From NCBI RefSeq assembly GCF_008935055.1, contig NZ_CP043028.1, positions 3,130,501 to 3,194,500 on the forward strand: a DNA stretch of 64,000 bases. Direction: 5' to 3'. The DNA comes from Pseudobutyrivibrio xylanivorans. Its GTDB lineage: Bacteria > Bacillota > Clostridia > Lachnospirales > Lachnospiraceae. Both the position numbers and the translations under genes were made by a program. Every line of letters starts with the position of its first letter. Position 1 is the stretch's first letter. Below the pieces are notes generated by a model that had not been told where the DNA came from, ran no database searches, and was given only the letters and a program-made list of their open reading frames with translations. Below are positions 39,428 through 47,601 of the stretch, piece by piece.

Positions 39428-39553
39428 CATTTTCAGCCTGCTTGTTACATGATACCCTCCCAGACTTGCGCATCAATGATGCCCTTCGGCGCTTCGCGTC
39501 ATTGACTCGCAGTCTTTGGGCGGGTATGTGGTAATCAAGCAGGCTTGAAAATG
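39428..39553. repeat. Left long hairpin (A) of the compound block
   Basis: CATTTTCAGCCTGCTTG (39428-39444) pairs with CAAGCAGGCTTGAAAATG (39536-39553), with the next pairs GTTAC/GTAAT, ATACCC/GGGTAT, AGACT/AGTCT and an inner TCAATGA/TCATTGA. Much more GC-rich than the region between the two hairpins. Confidence 0.85.
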
Positions 39554-39592
39554 GGACTGTGGCAAGCCACAGGAATAATAGTTTTTCTTATT

Positions 39593-39847
39593 ATGGGGTA
39601 TTATTTCCAATAAAGTGAACCCCAAGATATATGCTTTTATTAGGATTTGGGGTATAGCAATACCTCAATATTTACATATCCATCTACTATTGAGGTACAA
39701 ATATTCCTTAAGGTACCACAACAAATCTTACAATTTTTTATATTGGTGTATTATCATACCCCAAGCCTGCAAAAACTTCCATTTCCTTGAGGTACCATTT
39801 AAGCTAATTAATACCCCAATTTGCCTTTTTATCATTTTCTTGAGGTA
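39593..39847. repeat. Dyad family 1: five TACCYCAA...TTGRGGTA dyads
   Basis: Half-sites TACCNCAA start at 39618, 39661, 39714, 39757 and 39812; the matching TTGRGGTA half-sites start at 39647, 39690, 39743, 39787 and 39840. The offset within each dyad is 29, 29, 29, 30 and 28 bp; dyads recur every 43, 53, 43 and 55 bp. One more half-site, ATGGGGTA, is at 39593. The 21-base centres share no sequence. Where arms differ (CCCC opposite GAGG) they pair by G-U only if the minus strand is transcribed. Confidence 0.85.
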
Positions 39848-39915
39848 CTGTTCTAAAAGTATGAACCTAGTTTTATCATAGTCTCATCGTAAATTCAGCG
39901 TTCCTGAGTTCCTAA

Positions 39916-40142
39916 TTGATAAAAAGTTTTTAAATTTGCAATGTTTTATCACAAGAACTTCTGTAAAGCCGCTTCTCTTCGTTTCTAATTGATAAAAATC
40001 TTTTGATTTGGACAAAATTTATAAACACCTCAACGTGATTACAGGATTGCTGCCACTCCCATTGATAAAATAAGCATTTCACAAGAAAAATCTATCAATA
40101 GTAATCCATCAAATGCCCATTCCTTGTTAATCAATTGATAAA
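39916..40142. repeat. Dyad family 2: TTGATAAA repeats at exact 73-bp period
   Basis: TTGATAAA occurs at 39916, 39989, 40062 and 40135, exactly 73 bp apart each time. The inverted partner (TTTATCAC, TTTATAAA, TCTATCAA) starts at 39945, 40018 and 40091, again 73 bp apart and 29 bp from its mate. Thus the internal offset equals that of dyad family 1 although the half-site sequence differs. The rest of each 73-bp unit is not conserved, so this is not a simple tandem duplication. Confidence 0.85.
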
Positions 40143-40169
40143 TCAAGATTGTGGCTTGCCACAGCCCAA

Positions 40170-40306
40170 TTTTCAATTGAGCTTGTTTACCATGTATCTC
40201 AAAAAAAGCTACTGTCAATGGTGCCTACTGAGGCAGGTGCGCTAGCACCTTTACCATTGATAGTAGCTTTTTCTGAGATACAATAACTAAAGCTCAAATG
40301 AAAAGC
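40170..40306. repeat. Right long hairpin (B) of the compound block
   Basis: The core is GTATCTCA (40194-40201) with TGAGATAC (40274-40281), continuing through AAAAAGCTACT/AGTAGCTTTTT and TCAATGGT/ACCATTGA to a GC-rich tip GGTGCGCTAGCACC. Outside, TTTTCAATTGAGCTTG pairs loosely with the CTAAAGCTCAAATGAAAAG end. It may also end transcription from either neighbour. Confidence 0.85.
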
Positions 40307-40339
40307 TATAAATCAGAATATTCCTTATTCTAATTCACA

Positions 40340-40369
40340 AAAAATGAGTCCCCCCTGTGACACATTTTT
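40340..40369 (-). terminator. Weak terminator after the M15 peptidase gene
   Basis: On the minus strand AAAAATG-GTC pairs with GAC-CATTTTT with one internal mismatch and a T-rich tail, directly after the stop codon. Confidence 0.45.
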
Positions 40370-40372
40370 CAT

Positions 40373-41050
40373 CTAGTTATATAATTTCTTCACAACAGAA
40401 TCTGGCACTTCAAAGTGCTGATAATCCTTGCTATTCTTCCATGCACCACCCCACTCAAATCCATGTTCAATGAATAGCTTGTACGCCAGGTCTTCATCAT
40501 CAATCTTGTACGGGAAGTCTTTGGTTCGATCAACGTAGTCTGTGGCGTTGGCAGGCTCAACGGAAAGCCTTCCGTCCACTGTTTTCACGTATGGATTATA
40601 TAGGGTATTGATATCCATAGCCAGACCGTAGCCATGCTTGGAAATCTTCGTGGTGTAGCTGATGAATCTGAAGTTGAAGCTAGAGGAATTATTATCTGCC
40701 ATTGACTTTTCATCGTCAGCGCCGTATTCATCCACAAGTTTTATCTTTTCGATAGGATATTTGGCCTCGTATAACTTCTGAAAAATATCAAGTAAATCAT
40801 CTGCAATGTACTTGTTGCAAATAATTTCTCCCTCATGGCTTTTGCCATCAAATCCAAAATGTAGCACATGCAAATATCGTAAATCCGATACTGGGACCGT
40901 GCAATTATCCTTATAGGACAAGCCATTTATTCTAGCAAAAATCTCGCTGTCCTTATCAAATTCAAGTGAATAAAAATCCATATTTTTCTTTTCCAAACTC
41001 CCCTTACTTTCTATAGCTGTTTCTGTTTTAGAGTCCGGGACTCCGTGCAT
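40373..41050 (-). CDS. M15-family D,D-carboxypeptidase/dipeptidase-like protein
   Basis: A 225-residue protein whose C-terminal half matches zinc peptidases of the VanY/M15 type: SKHGYGLAMDINTLYNPY (about 135-152) supplies His and Asp ligands and DYQHFEVP (about 210) the last His. Such enzymes trim peptidoglycan stem peptides outside the cell. No signal peptide or lipobox is seen in this frame; the start codon follows the previous stop directly (TGAATG), so export may depend on its partner, or an earlier fused form may have lost its leader. Third gene of the MFS-lipoprotein-peptidase unit. Confidence 0.75.
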   Translation of the reverse strand: MHGVPDSKTETAIESKGSLEKKNMDFYSLEFDKDSEIFARINGLSYKDNCTVPVSDLRYLHVLHFGFDGKSHEGEIICNKYIADDLLDIFQKLYEAKYPIEKIKLVDEYGADDEKSMADNNSSSFNFRFISYTTKISKHGYGLAMDINTLYNPYVKTVDGRLSVEPANATDYVDRTKDFPYKIDDEDLAYKLFIEHGFEWGGAWKNSKDYQHFEVPDSVVKKLYN

Positions 41051-41779
41051 TCAATCCAATTGACTGTAAAAGCTGTCAATGTTCTGCTCAGGAAGTGAAA
41101 CTGGGTCCCATCCATAGTCCTTATATGCCTTGATAGAAAGATTATTCGCAAATACGTAGTTGGAAATTATCTGAGCTCTAAGAGCCTCATTTTCTTCAGT
41201 ATTTTCTCCTGACTTAACAAGGTCTTCATAGTACTTTCCGAAAATCTTCTTAGCAGTAGGCTCATAGTCTGCACCATCACCAACAGCCTCAAACTCTGAA
41301 ACTACATAGTTAGCCTCATTATCCATCTTAATGTGCAGACAACCTGGGTAAGAACCACCGGAAACTGCCTCTAGAGTATCACCATTTAATTCATAATTAT
41401 AAATCCAGAAATTACCCCAAAGCTTTATATCCTCTTTGTCATCATAATCCTCAGCAATAATAATTGGACATGGGATGCACACATCTGCCTGCTCATAATT
41501 AGCTCCAAACTCATCGATCAAGTACTGATAAACAACCGTGTAAAAGTACTCAGGTCCTGGGTACTCGTAGGCAGGAAGATTTGCGCTCTGGCTTTCAGCC
41601 TCTGTCTCGGTTTCGGCTTCTGTTGGCTCCGTCTCAGAAGCTTCCTGCTCCACTGACTCTTCAACTGCTGTCTCTGACTCTACGGCTTCATCAGCATTGT
41701 TGCCACAAGCAACCATGCCAAGTGCCATCACTCCAACTAATGAAATAGCTACCATTTTTTTCACAATTCTGTTTTTCAT
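41051..41779 (-). CDS. Lipoprotein of unknown function
   Basis: 242 residues starting with a lipoprotein signal (MKNRIVKKMVAISLVGVMAL, then GMVACG with the modified Cys near residue 26), an acidic Glu/Thr-rich linker to about 70, and a soluble domain with no motif I recognise (YTVVYQYLIDEFGANYEQADVCIP). It resembles many small Lachnospiraceae lipoproteins only in layout. Its start overlaps the MFS stop (ATGA) and its stop abuts the M15 gene, so the three are co-translated. Confidence 0.75.
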   Translation of the reverse strand: MKNRIVKKMVAISLVGVMALGMVACGNNADEAVESETAVEESVEQEASETEPTEAETETEAESQSANLPAYEYPGPEYFYTVVYQYLIDEFGANYEQADVCIPCPIIIAEDYDDKEDIKLWGNFWIYNYELNGDTLEAVSGGSYPGCLHIKMDNEANYVVSEFEAVGDGADYEPTAKKIFGKYYEDLVKSGENTEENEALRAQIISNYVFANNLSIKAYKDYGWDPVSLPEQNIDSFYSQLD

Positions 41780-42921
41780 TTTTCTCTCCTCATTAAAATA
41801 ATCACTGATATTATTGAAATTATAAAAAATGCTCCCAACGACATCACTGCATTTCTAAGGCCAAACTGCTCACCCAAAATACCTGTAAGCGCAGTGAATG
41901 CAACTCCACCGATTCCTGTTGCAGTTGTAATCATTCCTGTTGCAGTTGCCTTGTGCTCACCAGCAAGTGGCATAGCAATATTTAAAACACTTGGGTAAAT
42001 TGCTCCGCAGGCAAAGCCAAGTGGGATGCACAATAAAAGTACCGGTATATCTGAGTTTAGCTGAGCAATTATCACTGTAATAACAGGAATTGCTATTACC
42101 GCAGCAAGTAAAATCTTATGAGCATACTTTGCGAAATATCCCACCAAAACTCTTGATGGAATCATTACAATCCAGAAAATGCTCAGGGCGTATTTTCCTA
42201 TAGCAGATTGCAGTTCCTCTGCAAATAATGTGTCTACGAAGAAGGCAAAACCATTTTCATAACCAACATAGATACACATTATGACACAAAGTAAAAGAAT
42301 TGCCGCGAGTATAAATTTTCCAGACCCGCTATTTGCTTCATCAGTGTCTTCAAGCTGCTCACGCTTACCATCTCCCGCATTAAACAATCCTGCCATTGCA
42401 ATGGCACTGGTGACTGTCAGGAACAAAAACAAGGTCCTCCAGCTAAAGCCAAGCTTCAAATAAGTAGATACAACTAGTGGCGCCACAAATGCGCCAAGTG
42501 CATACATTGATGTAAGAAAGCCAATCTTCTTTTTGCAGGTCAATGGATATGAATCAGCAAGTGCTGCTATTGCTATGAACTGCAATGCACTGGTAGTCAG
42601 TCCTAAGAAGAAAACACCGCCAACAAACATCACCTGAGATGTAAACAACAAAATCAAAAGAGCAGCCCCAAGCTGAATACATAACAAAGTCCTAAGACAT
42701 TTCACCTTGCTGTTTCTATCAGCCCAGGCTCCAAGCAAAATCGGCGCAAGCATTGTAGCAAACAACTCCACCGAAGCAAATATGCCTTTCGACGCAGTGG
42801 AGAGCTCATATGTCTGTCCAATATTCAGAAGGCTCGCCTGATATCCTCCCGCCTCAAAGCCATTAATAAAAACGATTAAGAAAAATACCAGCCACAAATA
42901 CTCTCGTTTAGTCTTTTCCAT
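41776..42921 (-). CDS. Major facilitator superfamily transporter
   Basis: A 381-residue protein with twelve predicted helices, the MFS signature between helices 2 and 3 in degenerate form (GAWADRNSKVKCLR, about 63-76) and a charged central loop (DGKREQLEDTDEAN) near 190. The substrate is unknown. A GGAGG site lies seven bases before the start. It heads the unit with the lipoprotein and M15 peptidase, suggesting export or uptake linked to the cell surface, which is inference only. Confidence 0.85.
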   Translation of the reverse strand: MEKTKREYLWLVFFLIVFINGFEAGGYQASLLNIGQTYELSTASKGIFASVELFATMLAPILLGAWADRNSKVKCLRTLLCIQLGAALLILLFTSQVMFVGGVFFLGLTTSALQFIAIAALADSYPLTCKKKIGFLTSMYALGAFVAPLVVSTYLKLGFSWRTLFLFLTVTSAIAMAGLFNAGDGKREQLEDTDEANSGSGKFILAAILLLCVIMCIYVGYENGFAFFVDTLFAEELQSAIGKYALSIFWIVMIPSRVLVGYFAKYAHKILLAAVIAIPVITVIIAQLNSDIPVLLLCIPLGFACGAIYPSVLNIAMPLAGEHKATATGMITTATGIGGVAFTALTGILGEQFGLRNAVMSLGAFFIISIISVIILMRREK

Positions 42922-42938
42922 AGCTCAACCTCCAAAAT

Positions 42939-42969
42939 AAAGAGCTTCTGAACTCTTCAGAAACTCTTT
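42939..42969 (-). promoter_or_regulatory. Hairpin in the MFS gene leader
   Basis: On the minus strand a 14-bp stem with one G-U pair (AAAGAGTTTCTGAA / TTCAGAAGCTCTTT), three-base loop, followed by TATTTT and then the GGAGG site. It may be an attenuator or the terminator of upstream transcription. The rest of 42922-43085 is AT-rich without a recognised signal. Confidence 0.5.
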
Positions 42970-43085
42970 ATACTTATATCACACATATATGAAAGTTATA
43001 TGAAATAATGGCTGAGAAAAAATATTTATATTTTTTCCAAACTTTTTCAATAACAGGCTACAAAAAGCAATAATTTCGAGAAAGC

Positions 43086-45125
43086 CTACAATTCAAATGT
43101 GGCAATATAAACCGGATTAAGTCCTTGCATCACAGTATAGTCTCCAGCTTTCTTACCCTTGCTTACGCAAACCTGAACTATGTCTGCACCCTTAATCTGA
43201 TGTTTCTTGGTAACATTGTATATCTCAGCACTGGTCTCCATAGTTACTGAGTTGATAACCACTCGGATTGGAGAATTCAATGCTTTTAACGTTGCAATTA
43301 TTTCATCAAGCCGGCCTCCACTGCCTCCGATAAATACATGTGACGGTATAGGCAATCCTTCAAGTGCATCAGGTGCCGCGCCTTCGATTACTGAAACATT
43401 GTTAAGATTAAACTTTGATACGTTTTTACGAATTAATGTGCAAGCCTCAGGCTTAAGTTCTATCGCATATACGGATATGCTTGAATCCAAAAGACCAAGC
43501 TCCACCGCAACAGAACCTGTTCCACTGCCCACATCGTAAATCACAGCGTTCTTTCCTGGTCTGAGTTTACAGATAGAAAGCTCTCTGATTTCCTCCTTTG
43601 ACATTGGGACCTGCTCCCTAATGAAGCTGTCATCAGTCAAACCTGGGGCGCATGGCTTTGATATAGCATTTGTATTTTTAATGAGAATTGTACACAGTCC
43701 ATCCTCATTGAAAACAGAGCATTTTTCAGGGGTGAGGCTTACTATTTTTTCATTTGAATATAGATTTGTGCCTGCAAAAATATGGAATTTTGCCCCAGTA
43801 CTTTCAGTCAAGTTTATAAGCATCTCTCCTATGGTTCTAATATCTGTATTTCCAGAGGTAAGGGCAAACACCTTCTCATTGTAGGTCACAGCCTCCACAA
43901 GACGAGGCTTCCAATAGGAATCCTCCACTCCGTGAGTGCTGAGGATTACAGCATCCTGCCAGCTTTCATTGAGCTTTGAAGCCAGTGCACTAATAGAAGA
44001 TATTCCTGGAAGCACCTTGGTAGTGCAGTAATCCAACTTTTCAACCGCCGCAATCAGCTTCTTTGAGCCGCTATAAAAGCCTGTATCTCCCGAGAATAAT
44101 ATGACTGCTTTCTTTACACCATACTTTATCTCACTGGCAAGCTGCTCCAAAACAGGCACAATATCCTTCGCAAGATAATATGGATATTTCTTGCAATCTC
44201 TGTCAATTCCAACCAGCATTCTCGAAGCTCCAAAGATATAGTCCGCTTCATTGATTGCCACCTGAACCTCGCTGGTAATTGTACCAAATCCCATTCCAAA
44301 GCCTGCCAGAGTAACAAGCAGCTTTTTATCTGGGGTAATCTTCTGACCATCTTCCTTAATATCAAACAAATCAAAAAGTGCAGACTTCACCTGATTGAAA
44401 TCCAGGGCCTGCATATTTTCTTCTGGTCGTTTTAAAAGAAAGACCTTCACGCCAAGCCTATTAGCTGCAACAATTCTCTCCCGCTGCCCGCTGGACTTAC
44501 CGCCCTCTTTCATCACCAGGACCTTGGCATCACATTCCTTTAAAAAGGCCAAATTCATTCCTGCAGTAAACGGTCCCTGCATAGCAATAATCTGGCTGCC
44601 CTTCAATCCATTGTCATAGCAGATTTTCAAGCTTTCCTCACTAGGAATCACCCTGGCAACAAGGCGCTCTCTAAGTTCTTCATCGTTACAAAATGCCTTT
44701 AACTCTTTGCTACCTGTTGTAAGAAAAACTTTGCCAGTAGTATTTTTCAGAGCTCGAATGCATTCTTCATTATTATCAAAAAAGAAGCAATTGCTTAAAT
44801 CCAAGCCCTCCTCTTCGTCGCGAGCGAGCCTGAAGAAAGGTACCTCCTTGTAAGCAAAGACACTTTCTAATATTTCCTGTTTTACTATTTCTGCAAAAGG
44901 ATGGGTCGCATCTACAATTGCATCCGGTTCCTGCTGACGATAAAGATCTGCCATCTGAGCTGCATCCATTCGCCCCTGATGCACATGGAGATAGTCAGAC
45001 TCCATCACAGGCTGCTTGCCGTACTCAGTTGCCACACAATACACGCAGGAAACCTTGGCGTTAACCAGCATCTCAGCCAGTCGTCTACCCTCTGTTGTTC
45101 CACCGAAAATGATAACCTTTTTCAT
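43086..45125 (-). CDS. cbiJET: Triple fusion CbiJ-CbiE-CbiT (precorrin-6A reductase, C5 and C15 methylation/decarboxylation)
   Basis: 679 residues. About 1-255 is CbiJ/CobK (IFGGTTEGRRLA, DATHPFA near 73, TTGSKEL near 137). About 268-485 is CbiE, a tetrapyrrole methylase fold (VTLAGFGMGFGTIT, GDTGFYSG near 346, LPGISSISALA near 373). About 497-679 is CbiT with the SAM loop DVGSGTGSVAVELG (531-544). The protein would carry out three consecutive late steps of corrin ring formation. CbiE-CbiT fusions (CobL) are common; a three-part fusion with CbiJ is less so. It overlaps cbiH by four bases and ends the operon; no terminator was seen. Confidence 0.92.
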   Translation of the reverse strand: MKKVIIFGGTTEGRRLAEMLVNAKVSCVYCVATEYGKQPVMESDYLHVHQGRMDAAQMADLYRQQEPDAIVDATHPFAEIVKQEILESVFAYKEVPFFRLARDEEEGLDLSNCFFFDNNEECIRALKNTTGKVFLTTGSKELKAFCNDEELRERLVARVIPSEESLKICYDNGLKGSQIIAMQGPFTAGMNLAFLKECDAKVLVMKEGGKSSGQRERIVAANRLGVKVFLLKRPEENMQALDFNQVKSALFDLFDIKEDGQKITPDKKLLVTLAGFGMGFGTITSEVQVAINEADYIFGASRMLVGIDRDCKKYPYYLAKDIVPVLEQLASEIKYGVKKAVILFSGDTGFYSGSKKLIAAVEKLDYCTTKVLPGISSISALASKLNESWQDAVILSTHGVEDSYWKPRLVEAVTYNEKVFALTSGNTDIRTIGEMLINLTESTGAKFHIFAGTNLYSNEKIVSLTPEKCSVFNEDGLCTILIKNTNAISKPCAPGLTDDSFIREQVPMSKEEIRELSICKLRPGKNAVIYDVGSGTGSVAVELGLLDSSISVYAIELKPEACTLIRKNVSKFNLNNVSVIEGAAPDALEGLPIPSHVFIGGSGGRLDEIIATLKALNSPIRVVINSVTMETSAEIYNVTKKHQIKGADIVQVCVSKGKKAGDYTVMQGLNPVYIATFEL

Positions 45126-45877
45126 AGTTTATACCCTCTAGGCGTAACCAATCTGTTATTGATAATCTTCGTGTTGGAATTTCCAATAAATACTGTTGTA
45201 AACATATTAACACTTGTTGTCCTAAGTTCCAAAAGGGTGCATGTGACAGCCCTCTCTCCCTCACGACCAATGTTCTCAACATATCCACAGGCTCTGTTTT
45301 CCTTTGCACCTGAGGAAAGCATAATGTCGCAGGCCTTCTGCAAATAATCGTGCCGCTTATGACTGCTTGGATTATAAAGAGCAATGGCAAAATCCCCCTC
45401 AATTGCGCAGCGAATACGTCTTTCAATTGCCTCCCAAGGTGTCAGCAAATCGCTCAAACTAATTACACAAAAATCATGATTGATAGGCGCACCTAAAACA
45501 GCTGCGCCAGATATTGCTGCTGTAACACCTGGGATTACCGAAATATTATCCTCTGTGAAATCCGAATTCGTATTTACGTATTCTGGCAAAAGCTCAAACA
45601 TTGGTGCCGCCATGCCATAAACACCTGCATCGCCACTACAAATAAAAGCAACATCCTTGCCTGAAAGAGCAAACTCAAAGCATGCCCTGCATCGTTCAAT
45701 CTCCTGCTTCATAGGTGTGGTGAAAAATTCCTTCTCTTTGAAATAATCCTTCACCAAATCAATGTAGACAGTGTAACCCACAATAACATCCGACTTTTCC
45801 ATGCAGGCGTATGCTTCCTCAGACATTGCTGATTTCTCGCCTGGTCCCATTCCGATTATATAAATATGTCCTGCCAT
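45122..45877 (-). CDS. cbiH: Cobalt-precorrin-3B C17-methyltransferase
   Basis: About 251 residues from the ATG at 45877, chosen for the AGGAG five bases upstream. It has the methylase fold motifs IIGMGPGEKSAM at the N-terminus, SGDAGVYGMAAP (about 88-99) and VIPGVTAAISGAAVLGAP near 125, and the CbiH-typical IALYNPSSHKRHDYL near 180. It contracts the ring by methylating C17. It follows cbiG after eight bases. Confidence 0.93.
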   Translation of the reverse strand: MAGHIYIIGMGPGEKSAMSEEAYACMEKSDVIVGYTVYIDLVKDYFKEKEFFTTPMKQEIERCRACFEFALSGKDVAFICSGDAGVYGMAAPMFELLPEYVNTNSDFTEDNISVIPGVTAAISGAAVLGAPINHDFCVISLSDLLTPWEAIERRIRCAIEGDFAIALYNPSSHKRHDYLQKACDIMLSSGAKENRACGYVENIGREGERAVTCTLLELRTTSVNMFTTVFIGNSNTKIINNRLVTPRGYKL

Positions 45878-45885
45878 ATCTGCTC

Positions 45886-46797
45886 CTACCATACTAAAAC
45901 AATGTTAAATCTAACTGCTGCCGCAAGTGTTATTCCATCTGAGGCAGTTTTATTCATAGCTAAATTCCCGCCCTCTCCGGCTAAAAGAAGCGCCGAGCGC
46001 TCACACACATTTCCAACGCCAACCTGTTCTTTTACAAAGGATGATTCATTAAAATCCCCTTCCACTGCCTCCAATTCATCCGAAGAAAAAGTTACAAAAG
46101 GAACACCATAAAATTCTGCCAGCTTCACCAGTCCTACCTCCTCTGATTTCACATCAATAGAGGCTATCCCATATAAGTTTTCCTCCAGCTCTTCATCTGA
46201 ATAATACATATTTACGAATGCTTTTATGTCTTCAAAGGTCTTTCCCTTTTTGCAGCCAATACCAAGGATAAGCCTCTTTGGAATCAGCTTTAGACCTTCG
46301 ATGATTATCTCCTCATCCTTTTGGATAATTTCTAGTTCTTCTCCCCGAAGGGCCTTTCCTGAGACTTCTTTTATTTTGCTTTTATCGCATATACGAAGTC
46401 CATTTTTCTTTGCAAAAACATCAACCGCAAATACGTTATTCAAATCCGTGGCAGTGGTAATCACTGGAGTCGCAGCAATTTCTTTTGCGATAACACGCGC
46501 CAATTCATTTGCACCTCCAAAATGGCCAGATAGAATTGGAATAACATTTTTCCCAAGCTCATCTATAACAATGACAGGGCTGTCCTTCAGTTTGCTTGTA
46601 ATAAAAGGTGCAATCGTTCTCACCGCGATCCCAACAGAACTAATGAAAACTACTGGCAAATGCATATCAAAGCAGTCCCTGGTCCAATCGGAAAGCGATA
46701 TATCTTCTGGCTTTGTTTCAATATAAAAAGGGCCTTTTAGTTTTTCCGCCACCTTTTTTCCATTATCTGTAAAATAAACTACTCTTAATATAATCAT
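45886..46797 (-). CDS. cbiG: Cobalt-precorrin-5A hydrolase
   Basis: About 303 residues from the ATG at 46797, with GGAG five bases upstream. The N-terminal part has the CbiG motif SSVGIAVRTIAP and SGHFGGANELA (about 87-97); the C-terminal CobE-like part has ILGIGCKKGKTFEDI near 175. It opens the lactone of cobalt-precorrin-5A and releases acetaldehyde, a step of the anaerobic route only. Confidence 0.92.
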   Translation of the reverse strand: MIILRVVYFTDNGKKVAEKLKGPFYIETKPEDISLSDWTRDCFDMHLPVVFISSVGIAVRTIAPFITSKLKDSPVIVIDELGKNVIPILSGHFGGANELARVIAKEIAATPVITTATDLNNVFAVDVFAKKNGLRICDKSKIKEVSGKALRGEELEIIQKDEEIIIEGLKLIPKRLILGIGCKKGKTFEDIKAFVNMYYSDEELEENLYGIASIDVKSEEVGLVKLAEFYGVPFVTFSSDELEAVEGDFNESSFVKEQVGVGNVCERSALLLAGEGGNLAMNKTASDGITLAAAVRFNIVLVW

Positions 46798-46821
46798 ATC
46801 TACTCCAAAGAGGGACATTTA

Positions 46822-47601
46822 TTAATGTGGTGTTCGAAATCCAGTCTCAAAATCCTTATCATACAGCTTGCTCAAAGAATAATTAGACTTTGCTATCACA
46901 TCCCCAACCAAAATCACTGCCAGATTTTTGATATTCTTGGCCTTCGCAGTGTTTGCCAGGGTTCCAACTGTGCAAATATATTTTTCCTCTTCCGGCCAGC
47001 TTGCCTTATAGACAATCGCTGCTGGCGTATTCTTATCATAGCCTCCCTTGAGCAGACGCTCCTGAAGTTCCTCAAGCATACCAGTTGAAAGATAGATTGC
47101 CATGGTCGCTCCATGGGCTGCAAAGCTTTCAATGCTCTCCCCTTCAGGTACAGCAGTCCTGCCTTCCATTCTTGTAATAATCAATGACTGACTCACATCC
47201 GGGAGAGTATACTCCAAGTTAAGACTTGCTGCCGCTCCAAAGCAAGCGCTTACTCCAGGACAGCTTTCATAGTCTATGCCCTTTTCATCCAGAATATGCA
47301 TCTGTTCCTGAACAGCTCCGTAAATACTAGGTTCACCAGTATGAAGACGTACAACCATCTTTCCTTCCTGATTCGCATTTACGATAATTTCCATAACCTC
47401 TTCTAAAGTCATGGTTGCGCTATTATATATTTCGCAATCCTTTTTTGCATATTCAAGCAATTCAGGATTTACCAACGAGCCTGCATAAATTATCACATCC
47501 GCCAGCCCTAAAAGCTTTGCTCCTCTCACTGTTATCAGGTCTGCTGCTCCGCAGCCTGCCCCTACGAAATATACTTTATTGCGAGATGTCACTTTAGACA
47601 T
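46822..47601 (-). CDS. cbiF: Cobalt-precorrin-4 C11-methyltransferase
   Basis: 259 residues. Methylase motifs VYFVGAGCGAADLITVRG (about 10-27), DVIIYAGSLV, RLHTGEPSIYGAVQEQ (about 86-101) and CPGVSACFGAAASLN identify CbiF/CobM. It overlaps the end of cbiD by 13 bases, with GGAG placed inside the last cbiD codons. Confidence 0.94.
   Translation of the reverse strand: MSKVTSRNKVYFVGAGCGAADLITVRGAKLLGLADVIIYAGSLVNPELLEYAKKDCEIYNSATMTLEEVMEIIVNANQEGKMVVRLHTGEPSIYGAVQEQMHILDEKGIDYESCPGVSACFGAAASLNLEYTLPDVSQSLIITRMEGRTAVPEGESIESFAAHGATMAIYLSTGMLEELQERLLKGGYDKNTPAAIVYKASWPEEEKYICTVGTLANTAKAKNIKNLAVILVGDVIAKSNYSLSKLYDKDFETGFRTPH

Larger units (their letters stand above)
39428..40306. repeat. Compound inverted-repeat block (undescribed element)
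   Basis: About 880 bp without a credible gene between convergent gltA and the M15 peptidase gene. Outer parts are two related long hairpins (39428-39553 and 40170-40306), whose arms share the pattern TTTTCA-AGC-CTTG-TTAC-GTAT(C). Just inside each is a copy, in inverted orientation, of TTGAAAAT-GGG-CTGTGGCAAGCCACA (39546-39572 and 40150-40175). The interior is AT-rich and filled with two families of spaced dyads, listed separately. The symmetry of hairpin, palindrome, dyads, palindrome, hairpin suggests one unit. Mobility, function and transcription are unknown. Confidence 0.75.

Noticed and set aside
39615..39881. Open frame of 88 codons in the repeat-rich block
   Set aside because: No ribosome site, composition driven by AT-rich repeats, no domain; it crosses several dyads.
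39593..40142. Possible CRISPR array because of regular spacing
   Set aside because: Only 8-9 bp half-sites repeat; true CRISPR repeats are longer and identical, and no cas gene is present.
44901..45347. 148-codon frame antisense to cbiJET/cbiH
   Set aside because: Crosses two real genes and has no start signal.
46226..46726. 166-codon frame antisense to cbiG
   Set aside because: Shadow of a confirmed gene in a fully overlapping operon.
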